Assembly: GCA_024529925.1 (NCBI GenBank) | Contig: JAFEUB010001428.1 | Coordinates: 102,001-166,000 of the forward strand | Reading direction: 5' to 3' | DNA: 64,000 nt | Source: Ophthalmolycus amberensis | Taxonomy: Eukaryota; Chordata; Actinopteri; Perciformes; Zoarcidae | Part shown: positions 46,001 through 58,429 of the stretch, piece after piece | Numbering within the stretch: position 1 is the first letter of the stretch | How the letters are laid out: each line of letters starts with the position of its first letter | Notes under the pieces: model-generated | Told to the model about the DNA's origin: nothing | The model's input: only the letters and a program-made list of their open reading frames with translations | Database searches by the model: none | Position numbers and translations under genes: made by a program

Positions 46001-49000
46001 TATAGTGTGCGGAAAAAAGACAAAGTGCTAACAATGTGGCTACGCACGTTGGCCGGTTCGCCACTTCGGTCCAGACTGAAATATCTATCGGATATCAGCA
46101 GTTCCCTACTGACTTTGTGCCCCAACTCCCAAAACATCTGCCTCCAATGAAACACGACCACTGGTGAGACTTTTTCGGTTATCGCTGTCACATCGTTGGT
46201 GCTTCGCAGGAGCGTTAACACAGCCGAGCTTAAACAAGTACGGCTCAGTGACCCGACAGTGAAAAGATGCAGTCGTACAGACTTCCACCTCGTCAGCGAT
46301 TGCCGTCTTTCTTCATCCTTTTCCTCCATCTATGTTATTACCACACTCTGTGTACTGGCACGGCAGCACACTTCAGTGCATCCAGATTGTGTTTATATGA
46401 GCATGGGCGCATTCGCAGAATATTTGATGGATGTGTATCTAATGAGGAGAACCTGGAGAGTGAGCAACTAAGACTAAATGCGTCGCACTCCACCGGCTGT
46501 AGTCATTAACAGCAGGTTGACCTCTGCCCCCGCTGGCTCCAGTAATCTGTAGAGCTGCAGGTTCAGAGATGTACCCTGCTTTCAAAACCTGCTCGTAATC
46601 ATACTGGAGATGTCTTGATGTGACGTCACGTCATCCATGTTCTTTGATATTTTTCACGTGATGCCATGGGGCCCAAAAATACTTTTCCCCATCGAACTGT
46701 ATCGGGAAAGAGAAACATTCTCTTTCGGTTAATAAACTTCCCAATGCAAACACTTGGACAGCCCTTATTTAAATCATTAGGGCCTCGAAGATGTAAAGCG
46801 CACTAACAGCTCAATCCAGAGTCATTTCCCTTCCTTTGTTCGTGTGAACGAGGTCGTGTGCTTTGTTGTCATGAAACAATCTGAGCAACAATGTTCTCCC
46901 GTGTCAAAATACTTGAGTAGTTGTAAATTAATATAAACTCTAATTCAAAGGCATAACAGTGTCCGTTGGATTTAATCCCTGATTAATGTGCGAGTGTGAG
47001 CAGTCATGAGCAGTCTTAATAGTTTCCTCTGCAGGTGGAAGCTGTGGTGAAGTTTCTATCAGGTCTCACACAATAACTCCTGACGTCAAAAAGCTGATTA
47101 CCTGAATGTCCGACACTTTCAAATGTTGTGACGGCTGAGGTCGAAATCCCAATTTTTCTTCCAGACATTGAATGAGCTCTGTGGTTAAGAGCAAAAACAA
47201 GTTTCATAACGACGGCGTCTCTTACAGAAGCCGTCATCCCCCGTGAGGATTTTCAACTCTAATGAGAGGCACATAATGGGATGCTGGCATGCAATCTGAA
47301 TTGTTCATTCCAGCACTGCATAAGCAGACGGATTAACACTTTTGTCCCTCGACACAACTCGTCCCACAGCAGAAGAGCGTAGGGTGGGACCCACTTCTCA
47401 AACGGGCCCATACAACAGGACTGTATTATCAATAACACTTAGAGGGAAACCCATTTCCTCCCATATCACAGTACCGGGACATTTCTAATCCCGGTTCTGT
47501 GTAGGGAGGATGTCTGGGTGGACGGGTCAAACAAACACAGGACAAACACCGAGGAGACCACTATTCGTGTTCGTACCTTATTCAAATCTAGGTCCTTGAC
47601 TCAAATAACATGAAAAACAAACCAATTTTAAGCCAAACAATTCTGTTTTTACGAAACATAACATAAGTAGTTTTGTTGTGTTTTTGAACCAGGAGAATGT
47701 GTGTTTCCCTCTAAAGGTAATTGAGGAAGCAGTTTACGTGTATGGAAGCGTCATATTGTCGGAGGCAGGGTTACATGAGCAGAACATCAAAGCCACGCTG
47801 AGGTTTGGATCGGGCAGCATCTCTGCTATTTGAGCTTCCTCACATTGTGAGTGCTGATGTTGCTCTGTTTCTGATGGATGTGTAAACTGGCTATGATGAA
47901 TTTGTAAAAAAAACAATATACAAATAATAATAACAACACAAATAATGCTGATATGAATAGTCATAGAGGAGTGTAGTGTCAAAGTAAATGGTATTTATTT
48001 TGTTTTTGACCATGGCATCAAATCTGGTATCAATAATTGTGGTATTTCACTGGTTCATGTATTGACTACTAAATATCTGGTACCATGACACCCACACTAG
48101 GAAATGCAAGTATGATGAGCCATATTTTAAATTGAAGTGAAAGTACTGAAAACTGTTTTTTCTTACCTCATGCACACTTTGAATTTGGCACATGGATTCA
48201 GTGATCACAAATTAGATTTATCTATTATCCATTCCCTGCACAGTGATGTGAGAAACTCACAAGGTGTTTAACCTGCTTCTTCAGAACGCATTGCTTGGCA
48301 CTCAATTCATGCCATTTGACTTTCAGCTATTTGGAGTTAATGGCATCCTAATTGCACTTCCATTCCACCTGAGCGAGCCCAAAAACATAAATTGCTGCAG
48401 AGTTCACAGGGTGCGCCGATTATTTCCTGAAAGTGTTCACAGCTGCCTCTAGTTGATCAATACTCAAAGTCTGACAGAGAAGTACAGATTAGCTCAACTG
48501 CCATCAAAAAATGCAACGTTGCATTTTTAAGATCTTTAAATGTGCATGTTTCGGCAAAACATGAATACAAAGCTTTGCTGCGTTTGACGACTTGGCTCTC
48601 AGCTGGGAACTGAAGATGCCGTTTTGCCTGGAGGGAAGTGATGCAGCTCGCGTGATGCTCCTCCTAACGGAGCATTGTGGCAGCAGCCATCACTCAGAAG
48701 AACCTCCTGTCCCTGTCAGCCTCCTTCATTAGCTCTTTTAACACTATTATTGCCGAGAGAGCGGACCATCATTATAAAAAGCCCGCCGACATGTTCGACG
48801 AGCTGCTCAGCCGTGCTGTCACATCAAGCACGAATGTGTGAATGTGTATGTTACGCCCTTTTGACTGTGGTGGAGGCTCGAGGCCGTTTTCATTGCGTTA
48901 CCAGTTTTTCAATAGCGCTCTTTTGGACACCAAGTTTTTAAAATGTCACCTCATGCACAAATTAAGTGACAAATTGCGTGCTGTTTTTGCACCGAGCCGA

Positions 49001-49975
49001 GAATAAGATCAGGTTAATGTGCCTTGAGATTCGCCCAGACAAGACCTTATATGGTCTGTTCATGGATTGAGAGGTGAGGGAGGAAATAGAGCATTCCAGA
49101 GGCCTGAATCAACTGTGCCCTTCATTTGAGCATCATAAACAGTCTAAATGATCAATGCAAGAACACCAAGTATGACCTGCGTAGCAAATGCCCCCCCCCC
49201 CCCCTTCGGATGTCACTCCACAGCCTCAATCCATCGTTTCACAAAACAAATTGGTCGATATGTCGGCTTCAAAACCAAAGACTTAACAGGCAGAGAGTTC
49301 CCTCAGCACAAAGATGGTTCCACACAGCGGGAGCAACGCATGTTGTACAACGTACCGTGTGCTGTAAACATTTTAACGCCTTCGCTCAGCGCTTGTCTTC
49401 CTTCGTTGCCTGGGAAACAATCACGTCACCTCATTTATCTCCTGCTTTTAACAACAGCAATCTATCTGGAGCGTCACCTGATGTGTTTTGCAGTATTTCA
49501 ACGTGTCAATTCAACGTATTTACGAGCACCCTACTGCACTCTGCTCTCACATCGGGGAAAAGAAAGCATCAGCCACATTCAGAGTCACTTTGTTTCAGAA
49601 TAACTCATCAGCATCGAAAGAAAGACCCGAGTACAAATAATTATTACGATCATTTACCCCTTTCTTTGCCAGGAACTGTCATTTGCGATTCTTTGCAGAA
49701 AATTGGGTGATTACTGCTTTCAAGTAGCCGCACAAATTGAATTACACCCATCGCCTTTTTTTTCTGAAAGTCACAGAAATTAGGATGCACAGCAGGACAG
49801 GAATATGACTCCACTGAAGGAAACGATGCCTCCACTTTATTATACTCCTGTAGTTCACAGCACCGTCACATCTTATTGCGCTGTACCCCACAGATATCCA
49901 GATGGCTCATGCATCTGCACTGCAAAACAGTTCCAAGCAGCTCCTCCACAAACTGCCTCATAGAATCCTACTGTT
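43021..49975. other. Intron 1, about 7 kb with no gene recognised
   Basis: Contains a G12 tract (43539-43550), a C-rich tract (49191-49204) and an unresolved interspersed-looking block near 46620-46740. The longest non-repetitive open frame of the window (49126-49710, 194 codons, +) lies here. A second frame is open over the same bases. Neither shows a domain, and both are treated as chance. Confidence 0.35.
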
Positions 49976-50081
49976 ACACAGATAAACTCAGATACACACA
50001 GATAAACTCAGATACACACAGATAAACACAGATACACACAGATAAACACAGATAAACTCAGATACACACAGATAAACACAG
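49976..50081. repeat. 10-bp minisatellite GATAAACTCA/GATACACACA
   Basis: Ten or so contiguous 10-bp units alternate between GATAAACTCA, GATACACACA and GATAAACACA, in perfect 10-bp register. Confidence 0.95.
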
Positions 50082-50594
50082 GCAACGTTCATGGCAGGAC
50101 AGAACTACGCCTTGTTCCTTTATCCCCAAAAAACGTTTTAAAGTTTGCCTTTCCTTTGTCATTGTGGTGACACCAGCTAAATATGACGCCGTTACGTTGC
50201 ATATTGAGAAAAAAATGCGCCGTCATTGCACCGGACACATGATTACCTGCATCAGTGTTGTCATAACCGCAAATATGCGGATCATAAAATCTGATTTTAA
50301 AAACCGCATCGGTCGAGGCCCAGGATACATTAACTACATGGAAACAGATGATCCTCTATGACGACCCATAACGGGAGCAGTCGAAAGGAGAACAACAAAG
50401 TGTTGCCGTAACAGTCATAACTCGGTACACTGATATTATAGTGGCCGTTCACCATGCTCGACAAAGTCTGCAAGCTATCCGAGTTCCGATTCGTGCTCCG
50501 ATGAATTTTAAAACCTTTTTCTGAAGACTCGAACGTACTGACAGAAGGGACAATTTGAACGAGGGTTTATTTCAGATCCATCACAACGCGACGG
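50082..50594. other. Intron 1, nothing recognised
   Basis: No supported feature. Confidence 0.4.
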
Positions 50595-50735
50595 CCAGGC
50601 GGCAACTTCCAGATCTAAAAAAGTGAAGCCAAGCGAAAGTGCCTTAAACTTTCATTCTCTCTAATGTCCAGCAGGGGGCGACTCCTCTGGTTGTATAGAA
50701 GTATTTAGGGCGGGGCTACACGGTGATTGACAGGT
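50595..50735 (+). mobile_element. Short interspersed family T2, internally deleted copy
   Basis: Collinear with 52610-52920: GGCGGCAACTTCCAGATCT, GTGAAGCCAAG, CATTCTCTCTAATGTCCAGC, GGGGGCGACTCCTCTGG, GTTGTATAGAAG, then directly TTTAGGGCGGGGCTACACGG and TGATTGACAGG. About 170 bp present in the other copy between TATAGAAGT and TTTAGGGCGG are absent here. Confidence 0.7.
50668..50680 (+). promoter_or_regulatory. CTCF-like core motif within repeat T2
   Basis: CCAGCAGGGGGCG matches the CTCF core CCASYAGRKGGCR at every position. It is part of the interspersed element, so it may have arrived by transposition. Confidence 0.4.
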
Positions 50736-52609
50736 AAATAACAAAATATCTATTCCAGCACTTTACGGCAAGAAAATGGCAAACGCACATATTCTTACTA
50801 AAACCGTGATATACACTTAAATGATATCGGAAGTTATGTAACATGCCATGGCAACACAAACAATTGTTCCCAATATAAATACATGATCTCTCACAGATAT
50901 ATTTTGTGTTCTTAAAGAAAAACTCAGCTTCTGAGACACCGTCCACTTCTCTGATATATTTTCAGCCTTTCAACTAGGACTGATGCTGTGCTCATCGACT
51001 GCTGTTTCCACAGTTGGAGAAACAATTGACAAATTAGAGCTTTGTAGGTCAAGAATAGGGGCATCATTCCCCTGTGCCAGAGCCAGAATCAATCCTGGCC
51101 CCCACTGGGCAGCCCAAACACCAACACAAAGTGAAAACAACACAGCAGATCAGTCTGATTATCAGGGCTATGAAACAGTGGTGTTGGATCAAATGTAATG
51201 TTTCATTAAAAAGGTTTTACCTCCTGGGAGCAAGACCATGCTCAGCAAATTATATATAAATATCCATGTTAGATTGTTCTTGTTGTCTTGTGCACAAAGC
51301 TAGAAGGATCCTCTGAGGAGCATGAAGGTGTTTTGTAAATATCATGGCACTTTGACTTCCTGTGGCCTAAGGAAAGGTTTTGGGGTCAACAAAAGGCGCA
51401 TCCTCTGTGGATCATAAGAATTCAAGCAACATTTCAAGGAAATCTGCACAGCATGTTACATCCTTAGGCCTTGCCGTTAGCGGCGTTAAAAAGTCACATG
51501 GTCCAACTTTTTAAGAGATTCTTGGTTTTTTTTCCAGTTAAAATATCATTGCGCTGCCAATTCAGGTCGTCTTTCGGGTTTAGGTTAAGCTCTGAGGAAG
51601 GGAAAGGAAAAGGATTGGTCCTGGTTAAGTAAAGTGAGACACAAATTGACAGAAACAAAATCTGACACACCAGGACTCCAAACGAGCCTGGGATTTGGTG
51701 AAGCTCCAAATGTTTCCATACAATCAAATCATATCTTCTGGGATATTCTGGATTCAACTTGGTTGCAGACTGTTTAGAAGCGGCACTGAGCAGTTTTGCA
51801 CCAAGTAGCAGCAAACCGTGATGGAGCACAGTGATGGCTAAACTCTGCAGAACAAAACCCAAATATCATGTGTCACCATCAACACAACGATGGGCAGCAA
51901 AGTAAATGCTTAGTGCCTGTTGGGGGTGGAGGTGGTGAAGAGGAGAGGAGCATTGATTCATTGCTGTTCAGGAGACTCGTGACTACTCTAAACACAAACA
52001 GAAACTTGATTAATAATAATTGAATGTTTTGGAAGTGAGTTTATTTAAGGGTACTACTGTCAATGGAGATCCCAGTTCAAGACCTCAGTGTGGCCTGGTG
52101 GTTAAATCAGCTACATCCTGTAATCATCTGGATGAGTTTGGGTTCATTAAAGGGTAATGAAATAGCTTTCTTTATTCCACTCTACATCTTCATAAACTAA
52201 TTCCCTCTGCTGCCATAAAACTGTCACATTAAAAGAAAGATGATCTATTCAGTTTCCCACTCTTTTCTTAACTTTTAAATAATTAAAGGGAATATTAACT
52301 GCACCAGAATAATTTGTTTGAAAACTGGAACTCGCAGACCAAAGCTCCTTTCAAAAATCTATTCATTCCTCACAGCTGTCAAAGCTCCCTCGAGTGAGAC
52401 GCCAAAGCTTTGCCCTTTGCTGGATTGGAGCTCCTGTCTGGTCCTTGGCTAACCTCTTCTGTGCTGCTGATCCCACCGCCGCTTCAAACACCCGTTAAAC
52501 CGCTGAGCTTTCATCGCTCAAACCGTTTTACCTTCAGTGCCAGTGAACATTTTAATACCTCCAGACACATAAGTGCACTCAAACAACATGTTTATTTGTG
52601 TGCCTAAAC
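50736..52609. other. Intron 1, one copy of a two-copy repeat, otherwise unassigned
   Basis: 50978-51085 is the partner of 32895-33005. The rest carries no recognised feature. Confidence 0.4.
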
Positions 52610-53110
52610 CAGGCGGCAACTTACAGGTCTGAACGTGAAGCCAATCCTGAAGAGCCTTAAAGCTGCATTCTCTCTAGTGTCCACCAGGGGGCGACTCCTC
52701 TGGTTGTATAGAAGTCTATGAGAAAATGACTCTACTTCTCTCTTGATTTATTACCTCAGTAAACATTGTAAACATGAGTTTATGGTCTCAATCTCTAGTT
52801 TCAAGTATTCTTCAATACAGCATGATGTTCATTTAGTACATTATGGTCCATTTAGAGTCAAACAGACCATAAAGCAGGGGATGCTTTAGGGCGGGGCTAC
52901 ACAGTGATTGACAGGTCTCGACCACGACTTTGTCCAGTCTGGGACTCGGCTTTGAACTCTAACCATTTCACAGTGTGTTTCCAGTTCATGAAGGTTAATG
53001 GTCGCCTTTGGTCCTAAAAATCTCTTATTTAGCGTTCGGTTGCTCCGCCCTCTCGTGTCACTTCTGGTTGCAAAATATCAAGATGGCGACGGCCACAAAC
53101 CAAGATGGCG
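52610..53110 (+). mobile_element. Short interspersed family T2, longest copy
   Basis: Runs from GGCGGCAACTTACAGGTCTG through GCATTCTCTCTAGTGTCC, CACCAGGGGGCGACTCCTCT, GGGCGGGGCTACACAGTGAT and CTCCGCCCTCTCGTGTCACT to AAACCAAGATGGCGACCACC. About 500 bp, non-coding. It defines the order of blocks seen in the three shorter copies. Confidence 0.65.
52681..52693 (+). promoter_or_regulatory. CTCF-like core motif within repeat T2
   Basis: CCACCAGGGGGCG matches the CTCF core at all positions. It lies 2.1 kb upstream of coding exon 2, inside the interspersed element. Confidence 0.4.
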
Positions 53111-54737
53111 ACCACCAAATCAGCAGTCCACAATCCAGTCACATGGACTAAACCGTACCAAACCATTACCATAGTGGTGTCACGTCAGTGACATCTTTGG
53201 AAGACACTGATGAATGATGTCGTGCTGCCGATAGTGGCGTCAGATCAGAAAGCACTTTTATGTGCGCTAAATTGAAGGTAACCAGTCGACAAGATATTTC
53301 AGTCTGAGACACAAATGCCATCTTGATTGTAGCGCTACTGGAAAAACCAGGAATTCATCCTCTCTGCACCTCTTCCCACATTTCATTGCTCATCTGCCAC
53401 ATTTGAGCCAATTCTATTTGGAAGTTCTTAAGATGAGTTAAAGCACGGAGGAGGTGGCGATTACAGTATCCATAAGTACAATTACAAATCCATAAAACTA
53501 ATGGTGTTTTCATGTAAATATCAAAGTGTGAATGAAGCACCAAGTGGGTGTTATTTGGTACCAACAACTAAATGCTTTAGAACCTGAGCAGCTTTTTGCA
53601 GCCCACACGTTTCTTTTCTTTAATATCGTGGTTGTTGAAACGCTTCCATACTGACAACATTTCATCGATCCAGGAGATGAGAGACCAATGTCACGTTGGC
53701 ATTTTGAAGGCACAAGGGATGAGATCACGCCATGAATTCATTGTTTCAGTTCACTACTCAGCACTGCAGCGCTTCAGTGAAAGACAGTCGCCTCTGAGTT
53801 TAAAGAAAAGCTGGTTCATTCGATCACGCAGGGGTGAAGCGGGTCTCGCTTTCAGCCCGGGGTTCAAACAACGCGCAGTGGAACACCTCAAGCGGGAAAA
53901 AGGTCCCAATGGAGATAACTGAACCTCGAATTCTAGAATCATAATTTCTGATCAAAGAAAACAAAAGACTATTAAAAAACGTTCTGACGACGCAGTATTA
54001 CTTAAAATTCTACAAGTGATCTCAACTCAAAGTCCATAATCTTCAGAAAATCTTGACCGATAAACTTTTATCTGTCTGTCTCTGCTTCTTCACAGTCACT
54101 TATGTGACTCGGCCACCATATGAATGCTAATTTTATCTTCAGATAAATACTATTGCCAAAGCCTTCTCAACTTTATCTAATCTATTTGATTTGTTTGATG
54201 ATAAAATGCCTTTAGCCTATTTAAAAATGTAACAATCGACTTACGTCCATTCATTTTTCCAATTTGACGACTTAACATTTGCACTTTTTGCCGCCCACTT
54301 GGAGAATATGCATAAATTATTTTCAAGTGCACTCGGCAGCATCATGCCAGAGTGTGTATTTCCTTTTCACACAGTTTCTTAACCCTTTCCTGGCGCTGTG
54401 AGTATAGGATTGTAGACGGTGAGCAGAATATGAGCTGTCAAGCTGTATGAGCAACAGCTTGGGTCAGCACAATGTTCAGATTTCTGTTCTGCAAATGTGT
54501 TTCAATTTGCACATCTTTAAAAAGACAATGCCTCATTTGCATATTTAAAAATACATTATCAGAGAACTTAATGTATTCAGGGACATGTGCACTTTACACA
54601 ACAAAACTCCACTCGCCAATTTTGTAAAAGTCCATTGCTTGAGTGGTTATTTCATCGGGACTTTTCTCTCAAACAATGTAAGAGGACCCGTTTGGGTTTC
54701 TTCTCTCCACAGCTAGCCTGTTGTTGTGTTGTGTCAC
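53111..54737. other. Intron 1 distal part, nothing recognised
   Basis: No gene or clear repeat. It leads into the polypyrimidine tract of exon 2. Confidence 0.4.
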
Positions 54738-54794
54738 TAATCTCCTTTCTCTCTCTCTGTCTCTGGTCTTCTTCTTCTCTGCTTCTCTTTACAG

Positions 54795-54874
54795 CTACAT
54801 TGGGGACCTTGGAATTTAGTTTGCAGTATGACCAGGAGAACAACGCGCTGCACTGCACCATCAACAAAGCCAAG
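54795..54874 (+). CDS. doc2b: Doc2-family C2 protein (DOC2B-like), coding exon 2
   Basis: Eighty bases, preceded by a pyrimidine-rich tract ending ACAG and followed by the donor AAG|GTGAGT (54875). The first two bases complete the Thr codon begun in exon 1. The remaining 26 codons read TLGTLEFSLQYDQEN followed by NALHCTINKAK. This is the start of the C2A domain (strands beta 1-2), directly after the acidic linker as in all Doc2 proteins. YDQENNALHC favours DOC2B over DOC2A, where this region differs. The exon ends in phase 0. The next expected exon, beginning with the GLKPMD and ADPYVK calcium-binding loop sequence, is not found before base 64000. The gene is therefore cut by the window edge. 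Confidence 0.95.
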
Positions 54875-57189
54875 GTGAGTCCCCGTGATGACGGTGCAGC
54901 TTCCAACATCAAATATTTGTTCTTGGATATTCTTCATATATACACAAGTGTTCATATCTGTTGCTTTGGATTTAGCGAAACTGATCCCAAGTGGCCATTG
55001 CATGGAGTCGTATTCATTATTGACTGAGCAAACGTCTGTCGCTGCCTCGTAACGAGGCGCTAAAAAGGCTGATCAACATCAACCAAGTGACAGTTTTTCA
55101 ATACGTTTTCAAATTCAATAACTGTCAGACATGAATATTTTAGCAGCAGCCTACTCTCGTGTCAACCTACACGTACTGGCAAAAAGGCTGCGGAATAGCG
55201 ACTTAACACATCCCACTGTTCCCTCTGTGAGAAGATATCAACATCTATTTTCATCTCGCAAAGCGTTCATTACTTGTAAAGCAAACGGACCAGGAGTGTG
55301 CATCCAAACACTTTTGTCTTAAACAAAGAAGCGTTAATAAGTAGGTTTCATGTTAAAAGTGACTCTAAGGTGACTCACTGGTGAATACAGTTCAACTTCT
55401 AATATTTCTGGAATTGGTGGAGATCAAAACAGCTGAAAGGAGACTGAATGTTGGACTGTACTGTACTGCAAAATGTCAAATGGTGATCAAGACCTTAAGC
55501 TACCTCAACAGAAGAGAGGCCTTTATTAAAAACAGGATATGATGGGAGCGGACCTTCAGGTTTAATTTCCTCTTTTTTTCTGTATATTTCATCACTCTGT
55601 AGTGAGAAGACCATCTGTTCCTGTTTGAAGTGTTACTTTGCCGGTACTGTTGTACAATTCCTTCAATAATTTCCATGAGTACACCAACATGCAGTAATCT
55701 CTGCATACTCTCTCAGCTGGTTGAGGAGTTTCTCGTTTGATCAGCAACACTGTTCTTCTCACTCATTACTTAACTCCAATCAGATCTCATTGTTAATAAA
55801 TGTTATTGTATTATTCTCGGTTTCATAGGAGATCATTTTTACATTATAACAGACATTTTTCAAGTCTCTTTTCATGACTTTTATGAAATGCTACCAGATT
55901 AAGCCAGTTGGAGCAACAATACAGTGTTGGAGGGATGACGTATTTTTCTTTGGCCAACCCTGACGTTACCATCTCTCTGGTTCCCTCAACAAAACGGGGC
56001 CGGCTCTCGACTGCTTTGAATGGAGGGGGGGGGGGGGGGGGGGGCAGTAAGACATGTTGGTTCGTCACCAAGGACTGGTGTTATTAGTGTTTTTTAGGAC
56101 TGTAAGCTGCACTGTTGTATGCTTTAATCTAAATCTATCTCCCAATAAGGCTGCAATTAAGAGGCTTTCCACAAAGATATGGAAGAGCTGGCAGATGGGA
56201 AAAGGTCACCAGCTGTGGGGGTCCGGGGGCCTGCAACTCTCTGTGAACTTCTTTGGCCAAGTTGGTGGCTTCTGTCACATTTTAAGACCACTATCCCACC
56301 ATATACACCTATTTTAATTCATACAAAGTTGATAATGACATCCCAGCAAAACCGAGAGCTTCACCTCACGCCTGAATGGTTCCGAGCGTCACCACATGAA
56401 CACGCAAACACAGATGGAGTATGAATTGTATTCACGGGGCTCCAGATCAGATTAATGTTGTAGCTGAATCAATACTGCTTACAGGCAGTTTATGGACATT
56501 AGACAACCAGATTATCATTGATGAAGTGTTCAGTAAATACTTGATCTACATATCTAGCATATTGGGGGTGGACTGCAATTGCAAACTTTTAATCATTTTG
56601 ATCGAACACAACACAATAAATAGGAGTCCGGGGTGTTCACCTCTCTGATCCTCTCATGTGTTTGTTATGATGAAGCGCGGCTCCGTCAGCAGCTATAACT
56701 CTTCCTATCTGTCTGCCTGAATAGCTGCTATGGAGGAAAGTGGGCATCAGAGGAGCCAGTCTTGGCAGGAGTGTTGGACAGCAGAGTGGGCGTCACGCCA
56801 TCTTGATTTATGATGGTTATTTTATATACTGCTCTGCGTCCTGTCTTCGGCTGCTGCCTAGCCAACCAGAGGAAGAAAAAATGATTTTTTTCTCTCTCAA
56901 ATACTGTATATTCCCATTTTCAGGATTTCATTTGAGGGTTTTTTTCTGTTGCTTTTGTCACCAAAGCTGCAGTAGCTTCAATAATAACTGTGATTGAGAG
57001 TCCCTCAGTTCAGCATTCCTCTGATTGGATCTTATAGATCCTGGCTCTGAAGAACGGCAGAAGGTTAAACACTACATTCAGATAATTCGGCGCTGGTTAG
57101 AGCGACGGTGGGCAGTGGGGATTGGGTTTTATAAGAATGAAGCAGTGATTGCTCAAACAGACAATGCTTACATGACCCTGTTGATGATT
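54875..57189. other. doc2b intron 2 (or beyond), no gene; poly-G at 56025-56044
   Basis: Starts with the exon 2 donor. A G20 tract is present. No C2-domain exon could be identified by eye. Confidence 0.45.
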
Positions 57190-57625
57190 GGTCCAAAAAA
57201 AATATTTCTCCCTCTCATTTACAGAGCACTACACGGTCAGACTCCTACATGTGTAGCTGATCTACTTCACCCCGATTCACCCGCCGCGCTCTCAGGTCAG
57301 ACACGTTAGGTCTTCCGTCTGTCCCACGCACTCGCCGTAAGACCCGTGGTGACGGAGCCTTTGAGGCAGTAGCACCGAGGCTGTGGAATGCTCTGCCTGC
57401 ACCTCTACGCCTCGCAGAGTCTGTGAACGCATTCAGGAATCAGCTCAAGACTCTCTCCTCTTTAGACTGGCGTCTGGGTAAAACCCATGTCCTAGACCTG
57501 CTTTGTATTTTCTGTGTGTATGTAGATGATTGGCCCTTATATGGTCACATTGTGTTGTTTGTTTGTCATTCTGCCCTGTTCAGCACTTTGTGACTTATGT
57601 CTGCAAAAAGCACTTCATCAATCCA
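57190..57625 (+). mobile_element. L2-like LINE 3' end fossil
   Basis: In one frame 57205-57300 reads KIFLPLIYRALHGQTPTCVA followed by DLLHP. After a frame change 57310-57470 reads LPSVPRTRRKTRGDGAFEAV, APRLWNALPAPLRLAESVNA and FRNQLKTL. This is the standard C-terminal sequence of fish L2-type reverse transcriptases, ending about 30 residues after RLWNALP. It is followed by a 3' UTR with TGTGACTTATGTCTGCAAAA. The copy is 5' truncated and frameshifted. Confidence 0.85.
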
Positions 57626-58335
57626 TTTTACTTCCTTCCTCTTGGTTAATTCATTAAGAAGTACATTATGTATTTCAGTATGAGGACACTGCTGTATCTG
57701 ACTCTAAAAACTAAAAAGTCTCGATGTAACCGTCTTGGGGACTTGAAGTCCTGACTGATGATTATTGGGATTACTGAGGTCCATTTTCACGATGTCACGC
57801 AGAGAGCATGACTCTGGTTGTGCAGCTCGATCCAGCAGCAACCTTCTTCCCACATCGTATACATTTGAATGTGTCCGAGGCCGTTCACTGCCCCTTCACT
57901 CACCCACCGAGCACAACTGACAGAATGCTGCCTGCATCACTGCCCTTCAATCCGGCTGCCAATCATCACATATGTATTTACACCCGTTCCCATTCTTCTT
58001 TCCGCTCTGCTATTACAAAGGTAATTATATATCATTTTTAGTCACTTTCCGTGTTTCTTTTTCATTGCTTTGTATTGTTCAAAGAGAAGGAACGAGTAAT
58101 TCATTTTGTCGTCATCACAATAACAAAAGCACAATAGTGAGGCGCTTTCTTATTTACTCGTGTTCCTTCAGATAACCAACGCTCAGAGGAAACAGGTGCT
58201 TGTGCTCGTGCAATCCCCGATACGTTAATAAAGTTCTTCTGGACACTGAGAAAGCCTGTAAATGTGTTTAAGAAGAGTGCAGTTGAACAATTTGGACCGT
58301 TTTTGCATAAAGTAAGAGGTCTGTGGGTTTCTTAC
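57626..58335. other. Nothing recognised
   Basis: No supported feature. Confidence 0.4.
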
Positions 58336-58429
58336 CAACCGCACTTGGTAATCTACTTTGTAGGTGGAGATGAAGGGCTCCGAGCCACAGAATGAGGGAC
58401 GGTAGTCGAATAACAGCCCATAGATTCTC
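58336..58429 (-). CDS. Candidate minus-strand exon of an unidentified gene
   Basis: On the minus strand an AACAG acceptor (AG at 58431-58430) precedes 94 bases that read RIYGLLFDYRPSFCGSEPFI then STYKVDYQVRL. A good donor TTG|GTAAGA follows (GT at 58335-58334). Third positions are 21 of 31 G or C in a much more AT-rich neighbourhood, and the peptide composition is that of a globular protein. An in-frame TAA lies a few codons upstream of the acceptor, so the frame is limited to the exon. I do not recognise the family. It would belong to a gene on the opposite strand overlapping or following doc2b. Confidence 0.35.

Noticed and set aside
45883..46329. 148-codon minus-strand open frame
   Set aside because: It is rich in charged residues but matches no family I know, and it lies in sequence that looks like an interspersed repeat.
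49126..49710. 194-codon + strand open frame, overlapped by a 151-codon frame in another phase
   Set aside because: A run of this length is expected about once by chance in 64 kb on two strands. There is no domain, no coding-type codon bias, and it crosses a C-rich homopolymer. Both frames being open points to low stop density and not selection.
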